A stretch of 64,000 nucleotides of DNA from Bacillus sp. AFS037270 (GTDB lineage Bacteria > Bacillota > Bacilli > Bacillales_B > DSM-18226), in NCBI RefSeq assembly GCF_002585305.1, contig NZ_NUNF01000021.1, forward strand, positions 1-64,000, read 5' to 3'. The notes beneath the pieces were generated by a model that had not been told where the DNA came from, searched no databases, and worked only from the letters and a program-made list of their open reading frames with translations. Position numbers and translations under genes: made by a program. Positions 25,856-34,886 of this stretch are shown here, piece after piece (the stretch's first letter is position 1; each line of letters opens with the position of its first letter).

Positions 25856-25891
25856 AAATCTACACTGATTTTACATCAACTATGTAGATTT
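25856..25891. promoter_or_regulatory. Inverted repeat in the divergent promoter region
   Basis: AAATCTACA (25856-25864) and TGTAGATTT (25883-25891), perfect 9-bp arms with an 18-base spacer, centred between the regulator and the MFS gene. Likely binding site of the GAF/PucR-type regulator. Confidence 0.6.
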
Positions 25892-25962
25892 GAACATTGT
25901 ATAAATAGTCAGAATTTTTTATATTTAATATAACATCACATAAATTTGATAGGGGGTATTGT

Positions 25963-27192
25963 ATGGTAACGAAGGTACAGCAAAATTGGAAGTATGTCAT
26001 TATTACCATGCTTTTTCTTGGATGGTCACTAGGAAATTTTGATCGCTTTATTATGAATTATGCTATTTTAGGTATTTCTAAAGATTTACATTTAGGTGCA
26101 ACCGAGACTGGGATTGTTTTAAGTAGTTTCTTTGCCGGGTATGCCATCATGCAGATTCCCGGTGGATGGCTGGCCGATCGATTCGGTTTCCGGAAAATTA
26201 TTATTACCGCTTTGCTGGCATGGTCCATTTTTACCGTCTTAACAGGCTTTGCATGGTCATTATTATCGATGATTCTAATACGCTTTCTCTTTGGTATTGG
26301 GGAAGGAAGCTTCTTTCCATCCGCATCAAAAGGTATCGCAGGTTGGTTTCCGATTAATGAGCGCAGTCGCGCGATGTCAATCATGCTCTCATCGGGAACG
26401 ATCATGGGAGTTTTGACTCCGATTGTCGGAACACATCTAATCCAAGGCATTGGGTGGAGAATGATTTTTCACGCGGTTGGTGTATTAGGAATTGTGATTA
26501 CCTTATTGTTTGTTTTCTTTCTTAAGGAACAATCCAGGTCTAGTGTGAGTCGAGAGAAGACCACTAGTGAAAAGAAACAGCCTTTAAAAGCTGTATTGAA
26601 GACACCAATGATCTGGAATTTGTTTATCGCCTATTTCAGTATCTATGCCGTGAACTGGGGTTTAACCTCATGGATGCCTACCTACTTAGTCCAAGTAAAA
26701 GGGCTTGATTTGACATCGGTTGGTTATTTATCAGCTATTCCTCCTCTTGTCGGTGTTCTAGCAATGTTTTTAAGCGGATATGTCTTAGATAAATTACCTG
26801 AAGGAAAGGACAAGCTGTTGGCAGCCATTTTTGCTTTAATTTCAGCAGTTTCGCTCCTCCTTATGGCTTTTGCGCCTAACATTACAATGTTTGTAATCTA
26901 TCAAAGTATAATTACGGTTTTATTTTCTTTCAATATTATTCTGATTACCTCTGTCCCTCTGAAAATTCTCCCTGAAGAAGTGGTGGGGACGGCAAATGGC
27001 TTTATAAATACAGGTGCGCAGTTTGCTGGTGTCCTAACACCGATGTTCATTGGGTTTTTAGTAGATGCCTTTGCTGGTTCATACAATGCAGCATTTATTA
27101 TGTTGGTCATATTCGCCCTTTTATGTGCAGGTTCTTTATTTACGATTCGTCAGAAAAAAACAATTGAACTATCTAGTCAACATGTAGGTTAG
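25963..27192 (+). CDS. MFS transporter, anion:cation symporter type
   Basis: 409 residues, 12 helices. N-terminal FDRFIMNYAILGISKDLHLG and the loop motif GGWLADRFGFRKIIITALLA are like ACS-family organic anion symporters (ExuT/GudP/YfaV type). FGIGEGSFFPSASKGIAGWFP after helix 4 is the second hallmark. The inter-domain loop is basic (KEQSRSSVSREKTTSEKKQP). ATG start after AGGGGG. First gene of the operon, it probably imports the organic acid or conjugated amino acid hydrolysed by the next gene, three bases downstream. Confidence 0.87.
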   Translation: MVTKVQQNWKYVIITMLFLGWSLGNFDRFIMNYAILGISKDLHLGATETGIVLSSFFAGYAIMQIPGGWLADRFGFRKIIITALLAWSIFTVLTGFAWSLLSMILIRFLFGIGEGSFFPSASKGIAGWFPINERSRAMSIMLSSGTIMGVLTPIVGTHLIQGIGWRMIFHAVGVLGIVITLLFVFFLKEQSRSSVSREKTTSEKKQPLKAVLKTPMIWNLFIAYFSIYAVNWGLTSWMPTYLVQVKGLDLTSVGYLSAIPPLVGVLAMFLSGYVLDKLPEGKDKLLAAIFALISAVSLLLMAFAPNITMFVIYQSIITVLFSFNIILITSVPLKILPEEVVGTANGFINTGAQFAGVLTPMFIGFLVDAFAGSYNAAFIMLVIFALLCAGSLFTIRQKKTIELSSQHVG

Positions 27193-27195
27193 GAG

Positions 27196-28638
27196 ATGGA
27201 AGAATTGAGTTTAACGGAGAAAATTTCACAAATCATTGAGAGTAAACGATCCCTATTTACAAATGTCAGTGATCAAATCTGGGAATTTGCAGAAACACGG
27301 TTTGAAGAATTCCATTCGGCTGATTTACTATGTCAAACCCTAATCAATGAAGGGTTTTCTGTCACCAGGGGAGTGGCAGGGTTGGAAACTGGCTTTATTG
27401 GTTCATTTGGCAAGGGGTCTCCAATCATTGCGATCCTTGGTGAATTCGATGCTTTAGCTGGGCTAAGTCAGCAAGCAGGCAGCAAAGGTTTTAACCCGGT
27501 ATCAGTGAATGGAAACGGACATGGGTGTGGGCATAATCTTTTAGGGGTTGGTGCACTCTCGGCAGCTATTGCTGTTAAAGAATATTTGGAAGAGAACCAA
27601 TTAACAGGAACCGTAAGATATTATGGATGTCCGGCAGAAGAAAGCGGGTATGGCAAAACTTTTATGGCAAGGGATGGGCTTTTTAAGGATGTAGATGTGG
27701 CTTTCTCATGGCATCCAGCAACAGTGAACGCTGTCATGCATTCCACCTCAAATGCCGTCATTCATGCAGATTTTAAGTTTTTCGGAAGAAGTGCTCATGC
27801 TGGTGCGGCGCCACACCTTGGCAGAAGTGCCCTTGATGCTGTTGAACTGATGAACGTGGGTGTCAATTATATGAGAGAGCATATGGTGGACGAGGCCCGC
27901 ATCCATTATGCGGTAACAAATACAGGTGGATTAGCACCAAATGTGGTTCAATCGGAGGCCGAGGTGACCTATTTAATTCGAGCACCGAAGCCTGATCAGG
28001 TAAGAGATTTATTTGAAAGAGTGGTCGATTGCGGACGAGGTGCCGCCCTGATGACACAAACGAAAATGGAGTTTAACATCCAAGGATCCTGTCATAATTT
28101 GATTCCGAACCTGACACTTGAAAAAGTCATGCAGCAACATATGCAAGAATTAGGGTTTCCAAGTCTAACAGATTCGAGTATCGATTTTGCACAAGCCATG
28201 TATGCTACACTCACAGAGGAAGAGAAACAAAGCGCAGCAGTGGCTGTTGGGAAAGACATGGCCAGAAGGTTAGCTGAAAGACCAATCGCCGATTTTATTG
28301 TTCCTTTTTCCGAACAAGTAAGTTTTATGAGTGGATCGACGGATGTAGCTGATGTAAGCTGGAATGTTCCCACTGCACAATGTGTGACGTCGACTTGGGC
28401 TTTTGGTACCCCGTTCCATACGTGGCAGGTCGTCGCTCAAGGGAAAGAAGAGTATGCGCACGATGCGATGTTACTTGCGGGAAAAGCAATTGCTTGTACA
28501 GCGATTTCGGCACTCGAGAATCCCGAACTGATTGAAAGCGCCAAAAAAGAATTAACAGAAACGCTCGATGGAGAAACTTATGAATCACTCATTCCTTTGG
28601 AATTGGTGCCACCGAAAATGATGCTAGCAAGCAAATGA
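27196..28638 (+). CDS. M20D amidohydrolase, AbgB-like
   Basis: 480 residues, the length of p-aminobenzoyl-glutamate hydrolase subunit B and relatives. These cytoplasmic two-metal amidases remove an acyl or aryl group from an amino acid. Motifs: GEFDALAGLSQQAGS, GHGCGHNLLGVGALSAA (the M20D Cys-Gly-His ligands), GCPAEESGYGKTFMA (Glu-Glu), FSWHPATVNAV (His) and GRSAHAGAAPHLGRSALDAV. A late VSWNVPTAQC...AFGTPFHTW supplies the last His. It starts 4 bases after the MFS stop; ATG 27196 directly abuts GGAG, so the TTG nine bases on is an alternative. No abgA partner is present; AbgB-like proteins also act alone. Substrate unknown. Confidence 0.87.
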   Translation: MEELSLTEKISQIIESKRSLFTNVSDQIWEFAETRFEEFHSADLLCQTLINEGFSVTRGVAGLETGFIGSFGKGSPIIAILGEFDALAGLSQQAGSKGFNPVSVNGNGHGCGHNLLGVGALSAAIAVKEYLEENQLTGTVRYYGCPAEESGYGKTFMARDGLFKDVDVAFSWHPATVNAVMHSTSNAVIHADFKFFGRSAHAGAAPHLGRSALDAVELMNVGVNYMREHMVDEARIHYAVTNTGGLAPNVVQSEAEVTYLIRAPKPDQVRDLFERVVDCGRGAALMTQTKMEFNIQGSCHNLIPNLTLEKVMQQHMQELGFPSLTDSSIDFAQAMYATLTEEEKQSAAVAVGKDMARRLAERPIADFIVPFSEQVSFMSGSTDVADVSWNVPTAQCVTSTWAFGTPFHTWQVVAQGKEEYAHDAMLLAGKAIACTAISALENPELIESAKKELTETLDGETYESLIPLELVPPKMMLASK

Positions 28639-28670
28639 TCATTTTGTATGAATTTTGAATTCCAATCACT

Positions 28671-28703
28671 TTTGCCCTTCTACTATAAAGGTAGAAGGGC
28701 AAA
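28671..28703. other. Stable hairpin between amidohydrolase and serine dehydratase genes
   Basis: TTTGCCCTTCTAC / GTAGAAGGGCAAA, 13 perfect base pairs, 7-base loop, without a T run. It could limit read-through or mark an RNA processing site between operon genes. Confidence 0.6.
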
Positions 28704-28752
28704 ATATTGATAGGTGTAAATATTAGTGACCACGAGGAAAGGAGTGCACTAT

Positions 28753-30312
28753 ATGTCCTTTACTTCTTTACGAGAATTAATTGAACTGGCAGAAAAAGAA
28801 AATACCACTATCGCTGAGATCATGTTAAAAACAGAAGAAGAACAAAATGGGATCCCTAAGCATCAATTATTGGGAAAAATGGCTGAGCAATTGGGCGTAA
28901 TGGAGGAAGCCGTCCGAAAAGGGACGGAAAGTCCTGTGATGTCTCGGACCGGTTTGACAGGTGGAGATGGCTATCGTATGAATCTTTATGCTCAAAAAGG
29001 GATCTCCTTTGTCCATCCCAAAACATTAGATACCCTTTCCTACGCGCTGAGTGTGTCTGAAGTAAATGCCGCCATGGGGAGGATTGTTGCCACACCAACG
29101 GCAGGTTCGGCAGGCATATTGCCGGGAGTTCTGATTCATGCCCTTGAAAGTGGAAGATTTAAACGAGAAGAGATTGTCCTTTCGATGTTTACGGCCTCTG
29201 CACTGGGATTAGTCATTGCTAATAAGGCATCCATATCTGGAGCGGCAGGCGGATGTCAGGCAGAGGTTGGTTCTGCAACCGCGATGGCAGCAGGTACACT
29301 GGTTGAATTAGCAGGGGGAACACCGTCACAGGTCGGAAACGCCGTAGGGATTGCATTGAAAAATTCTTTAGGGCTGGTTTGCGATCCTGTCGCAGGACTG
29401 GTAGAAATCCCTTGCATTATCAGAAATGGACTACATGCCATAACCGCCCAAGCGGCAGCTGATATGGCGTTAGCTGGTGTAAATAGCTTGATCCCGCCTG
29501 ATGAAGTCATTTATGTGATGCATGAAGTAGGACAACAAATGCCCGAATCATTAAGGGAAACAGGAATAGGAGGGCTTGCAGGAACTCCAACTGGCAAGAA
29601 ACTCATGGGACAGGTGTTTAATAAGAAAACAGGAAGTCAGCCGGCAAAATATCAAAGTGCATATGATATCATTGGCCCAATTATGGTCGGTCCCTCAAGT
29701 TCTCATACAGCGGGTGCCGTTCGAATCGGCAGTATTGCCAATCAGGTATTAAACGAAAAACCTGTCCATGTGAAGTTTTCCTTAATGGGCTCTTTTGCGG
29801 AAACGTATGAAGGACATGGTACCGATGTAGCTTTATTAGCTGGGGTACTCGGGTTATCAACGAGTGATGAAAATGTCCCTCATGCAAAAAAGTTAGCTGA
29901 GCAGAATGGGTTGTCATACGAATTTACAAAAAGAATCCTGGGAAGTTACCATCCAAATACGGTTCTAATTGAATTGGAAGGGGAAACGAGGAGTATAAAG
30001 ATATTGGCGAGTTCACTGGGCGGTGGAAAGGTGGAGGTTCAAGAATTGGATGATTATCCGTTAAAATTCTCGGGTGAGCGGCCAACACTTGTAATCCGTC
30101 ACATCGACAAACAAGGATTTCTTGCGGAATTATCTAATATCCTTGATAAACATGGGTTTAACATCGCGCGACTGGGTCTTGAACGGTCTAAAAAAGGTGG
30201 ACCAGCAATTACCATTTGCGAGGTGGATGAAAGGTCCGTTACCGATATCATTCCAATTTTGAAAAATGAACTAGAAATTTTAGAAGATATTCTTTTAGTT
30301 CATTTACCTTAA
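28753..30312 (+). CDS. Fused L-serine ammonia-lyase (alpha then beta domain)
   Basis: 519 residues. Converts L-serine to pyruvate and ammonia with a 4Fe-4S cluster. Residues ~1-295 are the alpha (catalytic) part, with VSEVNAAMGRIVATPTAGSA, GGCQAEVG and GLVCDPVAGLVEIPC, giving the three cluster cysteines. Residues ~300-440 are the beta part, with YDIIGPIMVGPSSSHTAGAV, RIG. The C-terminal ~70 residues are an ACT domain (LVIRHIDKQGFLAELSNILD). B. subtilis has separate SdaAA and SdaAB, and E. coli SdaA is fused in beta-alpha order. Here the order is alpha-beta. ATG after AAAGGAG; the upstream GTG is not used. Third gene of the operon, ending at a strong terminator. Confidence 0.9.
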   Translation: MSFTSLRELIELAEKENTTIAEIMLKTEEEQNGIPKHQLLGKMAEQLGVMEEAVRKGTESPVMSRTGLTGGDGYRMNLYAQKGISFVHPKTLDTLSYALSVSEVNAAMGRIVATPTAGSAGILPGVLIHALESGRFKREEIVLSMFTASALGLVIANKASISGAAGGCQAEVGSATAMAAGTLVELAGGTPSQVGNAVGIALKNSLGLVCDPVAGLVEIPCIIRNGLHAITAQAAADMALAGVNSLIPPDEVIYVMHEVGQQMPESLRETGIGGLAGTPTGKKLMGQVFNKKTGSQPAKYQSAYDIIGPIMVGPSSSHTAGAVRIGSIANQVLNEKPVHVKFSLMGSFAETYEGHGTDVALLAGVLGLSTSDENVPHAKKLAEQNGLSYEFTKRILGSYHPNTVLIELEGETRSIKILASSLGGGKVEVQELDDYPLKFSGERPTLVIRHIDKQGFLAELSNILDKHGFNIARLGLERSKKGGPAITICEVDERSVTDIIPILKNELEILEDILLVHLP

Positions 30313-30356
30313 GTCAGTGTGCCTGAAATGACAAAAACCAAATAATGCTAGTTACT

Positions 30357-30408
30357 AGATTTACTTATGGAGGAGGGCATTACCTCCTCCGTAAGTAAAT
30401 CTTTTTTT
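30357..30408 (+). terminator. Operon terminator
   Basis: AGATTTACTTA.GGAGGAGG / CCTCCTCC.TAAGTAAATCT, about 20 base pairs, then TTTTTT. Confidence 0.95.
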
Positions 30409-30473
30409 TGTAAAGGCAGTTTACGAATCGTTGTAGGGCATGTAACAGTTATTGGTTGAAAAAACTTGAAACC

Positions 30474-30914
30474 CTAACCTCTGTAAACACTATCACATGT
30501 TCCAGGTTTTGGTTCATAATAACAATGATTTTTAAATTGACCAGATTGTGGTTGACCGTACCATGTAGGAGGGCATGGAGCATGTGGATTAAAATACCAA
30601 AGGGCATATTTTCCAGGGTGTTGTCTCCAATAATCCAAATTCTGTTTTGCTAATCTTCTTTCAGCAGTTCTCGCTCTTTGATAAAATACATTTCCTTTTT
30701 GAACAGCTTCAAAGGAAAAATTTCCTCCTTGTACTTGATAAATAACTTGGTTAATTGTTCTTAACCCTTTAAAGTCTAAACAATTTGCTACAAGACGATT
30801 AACAATTACGTTTCCAACATATAACATTCCCAGTTTTCCTTCACCTTCGGCTTCTGCCCTCATCATCCTTGCCATTAAGTTAACGTCCGAAGTTCGATAA
30901 TTTGCTCTTGGCAT
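30474..30914 (-). CDS. cwlJ: CwlJ-type spore cortex-lytic cell wall hydrolase
   Basis: 146 residues of the Hydrolase_2 fold, no signal peptide. DVNLMARMMRAEAEGEGKLG carries the catalytic-type Glu, then MLYVGNVIVNRLVANC, INQVIYQVQGGNFSFEAVQK and YWRQHPGKYALWYFNPHAPC, PPTWYGQPQSGQFKNHCYY. This is typical of B. subtilis CwlJ (142 residues), which degrades muramic-delta-lactam peptidoglycan during germination in response to Ca-dipicolinate. ATG after GGAGGTG. CwlJ needs GerQ for coat localisation, and gerQ is usually adjacent; none is seen here, so this could be an extra paralogue. Confidence 0.9.
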   Translation of the reverse strand: MPRANYRTSDVNLMARMMRAEAEGEGKLGMLYVGNVIVNRLVANCLDFKGLRTINQVIYQVQGGNFSFEAVQKGNVFYQRARTAERRLAKQNLDYWRQHPGKYALWYFNPHAPCPPTWYGQPQSGQFKNHCYYEPKPGTCDSVYRG

Positions 30915-30984
30915 TTTTTCACCTCCAAAAATATAGTATAAAAAAAAGCCTACATGTAGACTTTTTCAAATAAAATCACCTTTC

Positions 30985-31095
30985 ATGCTAGTCCAAAAGA
31001 CCAGAAGCCTGCGGAACAAATGTCCTTCATAAACGAGATGAAGACCCCAAGAAGAAAGTGTCCTTCATAAGTAGATGATGACCAAATGAACCGAT
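30985..31095 (+). repeat. Second copy of the ~52-bp dispersed repeat
   Basis: GCTAGTCCAAAAGACCAGAA...GTCCTTCATAAACGAGATGA and then AGACCCCAAGAAGAAAGTGT, CCTTCATAAGTAGATGATGA: two diverged units matching 19400-19490. Confidence 0.55.
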
Positions 31096-31331
31096 ATTAC
31101 GGCCACTCTTATCGGTCAGAACCAAGGCGAATAAACTCCTTCAGGGGATCAGACTATCGTTTTTTTTCATTACCCTTAAGCCCAACCTTTTAGAAATCAC
31201 TCGCCAGAAAGGAAAAAGCCAATAAAAATATGTTTAACGATATAATAAATTCTAATTATCCCTTATAATAGTATTAGAGAAATTTGTAAAAAGGAGAATA
31301 CATAGTCAACTTTGAAAGGGGATACATAATT

Positions 31332-33263
31332 TTGAATGCAAAATATCTAGATTTACTCGCCCAAAAATATGATAGTGCTGAAAAAGTAGCAACAGAAATT
31401 ATTAATCTCGAATCCATCTTAAATCTACCAAAGGGGACTGAACATTTTGTTAGCGATTTACATGGTGAATATCAAGCCTTTCAACATGTGTTAAGAAATG
31501 GTTCAGGGAAGGTTAAAGAGAAAATTAATGACTTGTTTCAATATATCTTAACGGAAAACCAAAGGAATGAATTTGCAACATTAATTTATTATCCAGAAGA
31601 AAAACTTCAGTTAATAAAAAATCATTTTTATAATGAACTAGAATTAAATCAATGGTATGCAGAAATGATTGAGCGGATGATTATGCTCATCTCTTTTGCC
31701 TCCTCTAAATATACACGCTCTAAGTTACGGAAAGCTTTGCCGAATCAGTTTGTCTATATCATTGAAGAGCTGCTTTACAAAAAAAATGATTCCACTAATA
31801 AGGATGATTACTATTCAAAAATTGTCCAACAGATTATCTCTTTAGGACAGGCCGATAAGCTAATCATAGGTCTTGCCTATACGACACAGAGGTTAGTTGT
31901 CGACCATCTTCATGTAGTGGGGGATATTTACGACCGTGGACCCGAGCCAGATAAAATTATGGAAACATTGATCGGTTACCATTCAGTAGATATTCAGTGG
32001 GGAAACCACGATGTCCTATGGCTGGGTGCCTTTGCTGGATCAAAGGTATGTCTGGCAAATATTATTCGTATTTGTGCGAGATACGACAATTTGGATATTA
32101 TTGAAGACGTATATGGAATCAATCTTAGACCATTACTTAATCTAGCAGAAAAGTACTATGGGGACAATCCAGTATTTAGACCTAAGGTCCATTCCGATAA
32201 AAGTCCATCTGATCATGAACAACTGCAAATTACAAAAATTCATCAAGCAATCGCCATGATTCAATTTAAACTGGAAATCCCGATCATCAAGAGGCGCCCG
32301 TATTTTAATATGTCAGAAAGACTTTTACTTGAGAAAATTGATTATGAAAAGAACGAAATAACGATACACGGGAAAACCTACCCTCTAGTAAATAGTTGCT
32401 TTGCAACTGTTAATCCAGAGCAGCCTGATCAATTACTAGATGAGGAAGAACAAGTGATAGAAAAATTGTTATTTTCCGTGCAGCATTCCGAAAAGCTAGC
32501 TAGGCATATGAAATTTCTAATGAAAAAAGGCAGCCTTTATTTGAAATATAACGGTAACTTGTTAATTCATGGCTGCATTCCTTTAGATGAAGAAGGAAAT
32601 ATGGAAAAAATGACGATTGAGAATAAAACGTATGCAGGCCGTGAATTACTTGATACGTTTGAATATAATTTACGTTATTCCTTTGATCACCCGGAAATGA
32701 CTGATGACCTTGCAACAGATATGGTTTGGTATTTATGGACCGGAGAATATTCATCCCTCTTTGGAAAAAGAGAGATGACCACTTTTGAAAGGTACTTTAT
32801 TAAGGAGAAGGAAACGCATAAGGAGAAAAAGAACCCTTATTATTACTTACGTGAAAATGAAGAAATTTGTAAAAAATTACTTGCTGAATTTGATCTCGAC
32901 CCTGAGCAGGGGCATATTATCAACGGCCATACGCCAGTAAAAGAAATTGAGGGAGAAAATCCCATCAAAGCGAGTGGAAGAATGATAGTCATCGATGGTG
33001 GTTTCTCAAAACCCTATCAATCTGTAACAGGTATAGCAGGGTATACACTACTTTATAATTCCTACGGTATGCAATTGGTTGCTCATAAACAGTTCCATTC
33101 CAAAGAAGATGTCTTATGTGACGGTACGGATGTATTATCTGTAAAAAGAGTAGTAGATAAAGAGTTGGTGAGAAAAAAGGTAAGAGAAACGAATATTGGT
33201 AAAGAACTATTACAGGAAATTGAAATTTTAAATAGCTTGAGGGAATATCGTTATATGAATTAA
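31332..33263 (+). CDS. fbp: Fructose-1,6-bisphosphatase class III
   Basis: 643 residues, the length of Firmicutes class III Fbp. Hydrolyses fructose-1,6-bisphosphate to fructose-6-phosphate for gluconeogenesis; Mn-dependent metallophosphoesterase fold. Motifs: [37 protein letters not shown] (metal ligands), and the C-terminal [37 protein letters not shown] start about 11 bases after GAAAGGGG. Monocistronic. Expected for growth on pyruvate-yielding substrates such as those handled by the serine dehydratase operon upstream. Confidence 0.95.
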   Translation: MNAKYLDLLAQKYDSAEKVATEIINLESILNLPKGTEHFVSDLHGEYQAFQHVLRNGSGKVKEKINDLFQYILTENQRNEFATLIYYPEEKLQLIKNHFYNELELNQWYAEMIERMIMLISFASSKYTRSKLRKALPNQFVYIIEELLYKKNDSTNKDDYYSKIVQQIISLGQADKLIIGLAYTTQRLVVDHLHVVGDIYDRGPEPDKIMETLIGYHSVDIQWGNHDVLWLGAFAGSKVCLANIIRICARYDNLDIIEDVYGINLRPLLNLAEKYYGDNPVFRPKVHSDKSPSDHEQLQITKIHQAIAMIQFKLEIPIIKRRPYFNMSERLLLEKIDYEKNEITIHGKTYPLVNSCFATVNPEQPDQLLDEEEQVIEKLLFSVQHSEKLARHMKFLMKKGSLYLKYNGNLLIHGCIPLDEEGNMEKMTIENKTYAGRELLDTFEYNLRYSFDHPEMTDDLATDMVWYLWTGEYSSLFGKREMTTFERYFIKEKETHKEKKNPYYYLRENEEICKKLLAEFDLDPEQGHIINGHTPVKEIEGENPIKASGRMIVIDGGFSKPYQSVTGIAGYTLLYNSYGMQLVAHKQFHSKEDVLCDGTDVLSVKRVVDKELVRKKVRETNIGKELLQEIEILNSLREYRYMN

Positions 33264-33292
33264 CAAAAAGGTAATAAAAATAAAGCACATAA

Positions 33293-33329
33293 AAAATCCA
33301 TCCTTGTGAGTTAGAAGGATGGATTTAAC
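33293..33329 (+). terminator. Hairpin after fbp
   Basis: AAATCCATCCTT / AAGGATGGATTT with 9-base loop; T run weak. Confidence 0.7.
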
Positions 33330-33348
33330 CATATTTAAAATGAGGCAA

Positions 33349-33445
33349 TGGACTTCAAGAAAAAGCAGGTAGTGGGCGGGTAAAAGCTCAAGTACCTGTT
33401 TTTTTTTATTGGGAAAAAGCATGAACCTACGAGACCATGACAAGG
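33349..33445 (+). repeat. ~95-bp dispersed repeat, copy 1
   Basis: GGACTTCAAGAAAAAGCAGG...TACCTGTTTTTTTTTATT...ATGAACCTACGAGACCATGA matches 54911-55005 in order and spacing. It contains an AAGCAGGTA / TACCTGTTT hairpin. Confidence 0.65.
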
Positions 33446-33661
33446 AGGCATCAAGGATGTCTCTCGTTTTTACTTTTTACATATTTTGTTACATACACTT
33501 GAAGAACATCTGTTAAAAAATAGTAACGTTTTCAAAGTAAATAACGAATGAATTGAGAAAAATATTAAATAATGTTCGCCTTTTGTGTGAAAATATCACT
33601 TGAACGATTTGTAGATATGGGTTAATATAAGCAAAAAACAAACAATAAGGGGTTGTGTGAA

Positions 33662-34828
33662 ATGTTTGGTATCCAGACAAAGAAAGTGTTGTTACTCGGT
33701 TCTGGTGAGCTTGGTAAAGAGACGATCATCGAGGCACAGCGGTTAGGACTTGAGACCATAGCTGTAGATAGATATGAAAACGCTCCGGCAATGCAGGTGG
33801 CCCATCGTTCCTATGTGGTGGGCATGCTCGATGGAGAAGAACTTCGCAGAGTGATAGAACAAGAGAAGCCGGATTTGGTAGTTCCTGAAATTGAGGCAAT
33901 CGCAACAGAAACCTTAATCGACCTTGAAAACGAAGGATTCCGTATTGTACCGACTGCTAAAGCAGTGAACTTGACCATGGATAGGGAAGGAATCCGACGC
34001 TTGGCAAGCGAAGAACTAGGGATTCCTACAGCAAAATATGCTTTTGCGAACACATTAGAGGAATTAAGGGATGCTGTAGAGGAAATCGGGATTCCATGCG
34101 TGATTAAACCAATCATGAGTTCATCTGGTAAAGGGCAAACCGTTTGCCGTTCGATAGAGGATGTAGAATGGTCTTGGAACGAGGCTATTTTAGGTGGAAG
34201 AGGCAAAAAAACTCGGGTGATTGTCGAGGAATTTATCCATTTTGAATCGGAAATTACACTACTAACAGTCCGTTCCATTTCAGGAACAACCTACTGTGCT
34301 CCAATCGGACATGTCCAAAAAGATGGTGACTATATTGAATCCTGGCAGCCGCATGACATGTCAACTGAACAAATCGCAAAAGCACAGGATATCGCCAAAA
34401 AAATCACCGATGCTCTTGGCGGGTACGGAATTTTTGGAGTTGAATTATTTCTTTCTCCACAAGGTGTTTATTTTAGTGAAGTATCACCACGGCCTCATGA
34501 TACGGGGATGGTTACAATGGTAACACAGGACCTATCGGAATTTGCCTTACATGTAAGAGCAATTTTAGGCTACCCGATTCCATCTGTTCAGCTATTGAAA
34601 CCAGGTGCAAGTCATACGATTAAAGCAACGAAGGAAAGTAATACCTACCGAATAGCTGGAATTTCTGAAAGCTTATCCATCCCAGATACACAGATAAGGG
34701 TCTTTGGAAAGCCGGTAACAAAAGTGGGACGACGTATGGCAGTAGTGTTAAGCAGCGGAGAATCAGTCGAAGAAGCAAGGCAGCGAGCCGCAGTAGCAGC
34801 TAGCAAAATGATGGTTACTCACGACTAA
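33662..34828 (+). CDS. purT: Formate-dependent phosphoribosylglycinamide formyltransferase
   Basis: 388 residues. Uses formate and ATP to formylate GAR in purine synthesis, bypassing 10-formyl-THF (PurN). ATP-grasp fold: [20 protein letters not shown], the [19 protein letters not shown] segment, [50 protein letters not shown] ending ([20 protein letters not shown]). The start is the ATG at 33662 (MFGIQTKK); an upstream in-frame GTG lacks spacing to AAGGGG. An OFA-type transporter gene follows 58 bases downstream on the same strand, linking it to formate. Confidence 0.95.
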   Translation: MFGIQTKKVLLLGSGELGKETIIEAQRLGLETIAVDRYENAPAMQVAHRSYVVGMLDGEELRRVIEQEKPDLVVPEIEAIATETLIDLENEGFRIVPTAKAVNLTMDREGIRRLASEELGIPTAKYAFANTLEELRDAVEEIGIPCVIKPIMSSSGKGQTVCRSIEDVEWSWNEAILGGRGKKTRVIVEEFIHFESEITLLTVRSISGTTYCAPIGHVQKDGDYIESWQPHDMSTEQIAKAQDIAKKITDALGGYGIFGVELFLSPQGVYFSEVSPRPHDTGMVTMVTQDLSEFALHVRAILGYPIPSVQLLKPGASHTIKATKESNTYRIAGISESLSIPDTQIRVFGKPVTKVGRRMAVVLSSGESVEEARQRAAVAASKMMVTHD

Positions 34829-34886
34829 GTACGATTTGAAATCAACTCACAGCTTGGAAATACAACATGAAAAAGGGGACGGAAGG

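Noticed and set aside
30985..31095. Possible riboswitch or leader of fbp
   Set aside because: The sequence matches the dispersed repeat at 19400, which is unlinked to fbp, so a gene-specific leader is unlikely.
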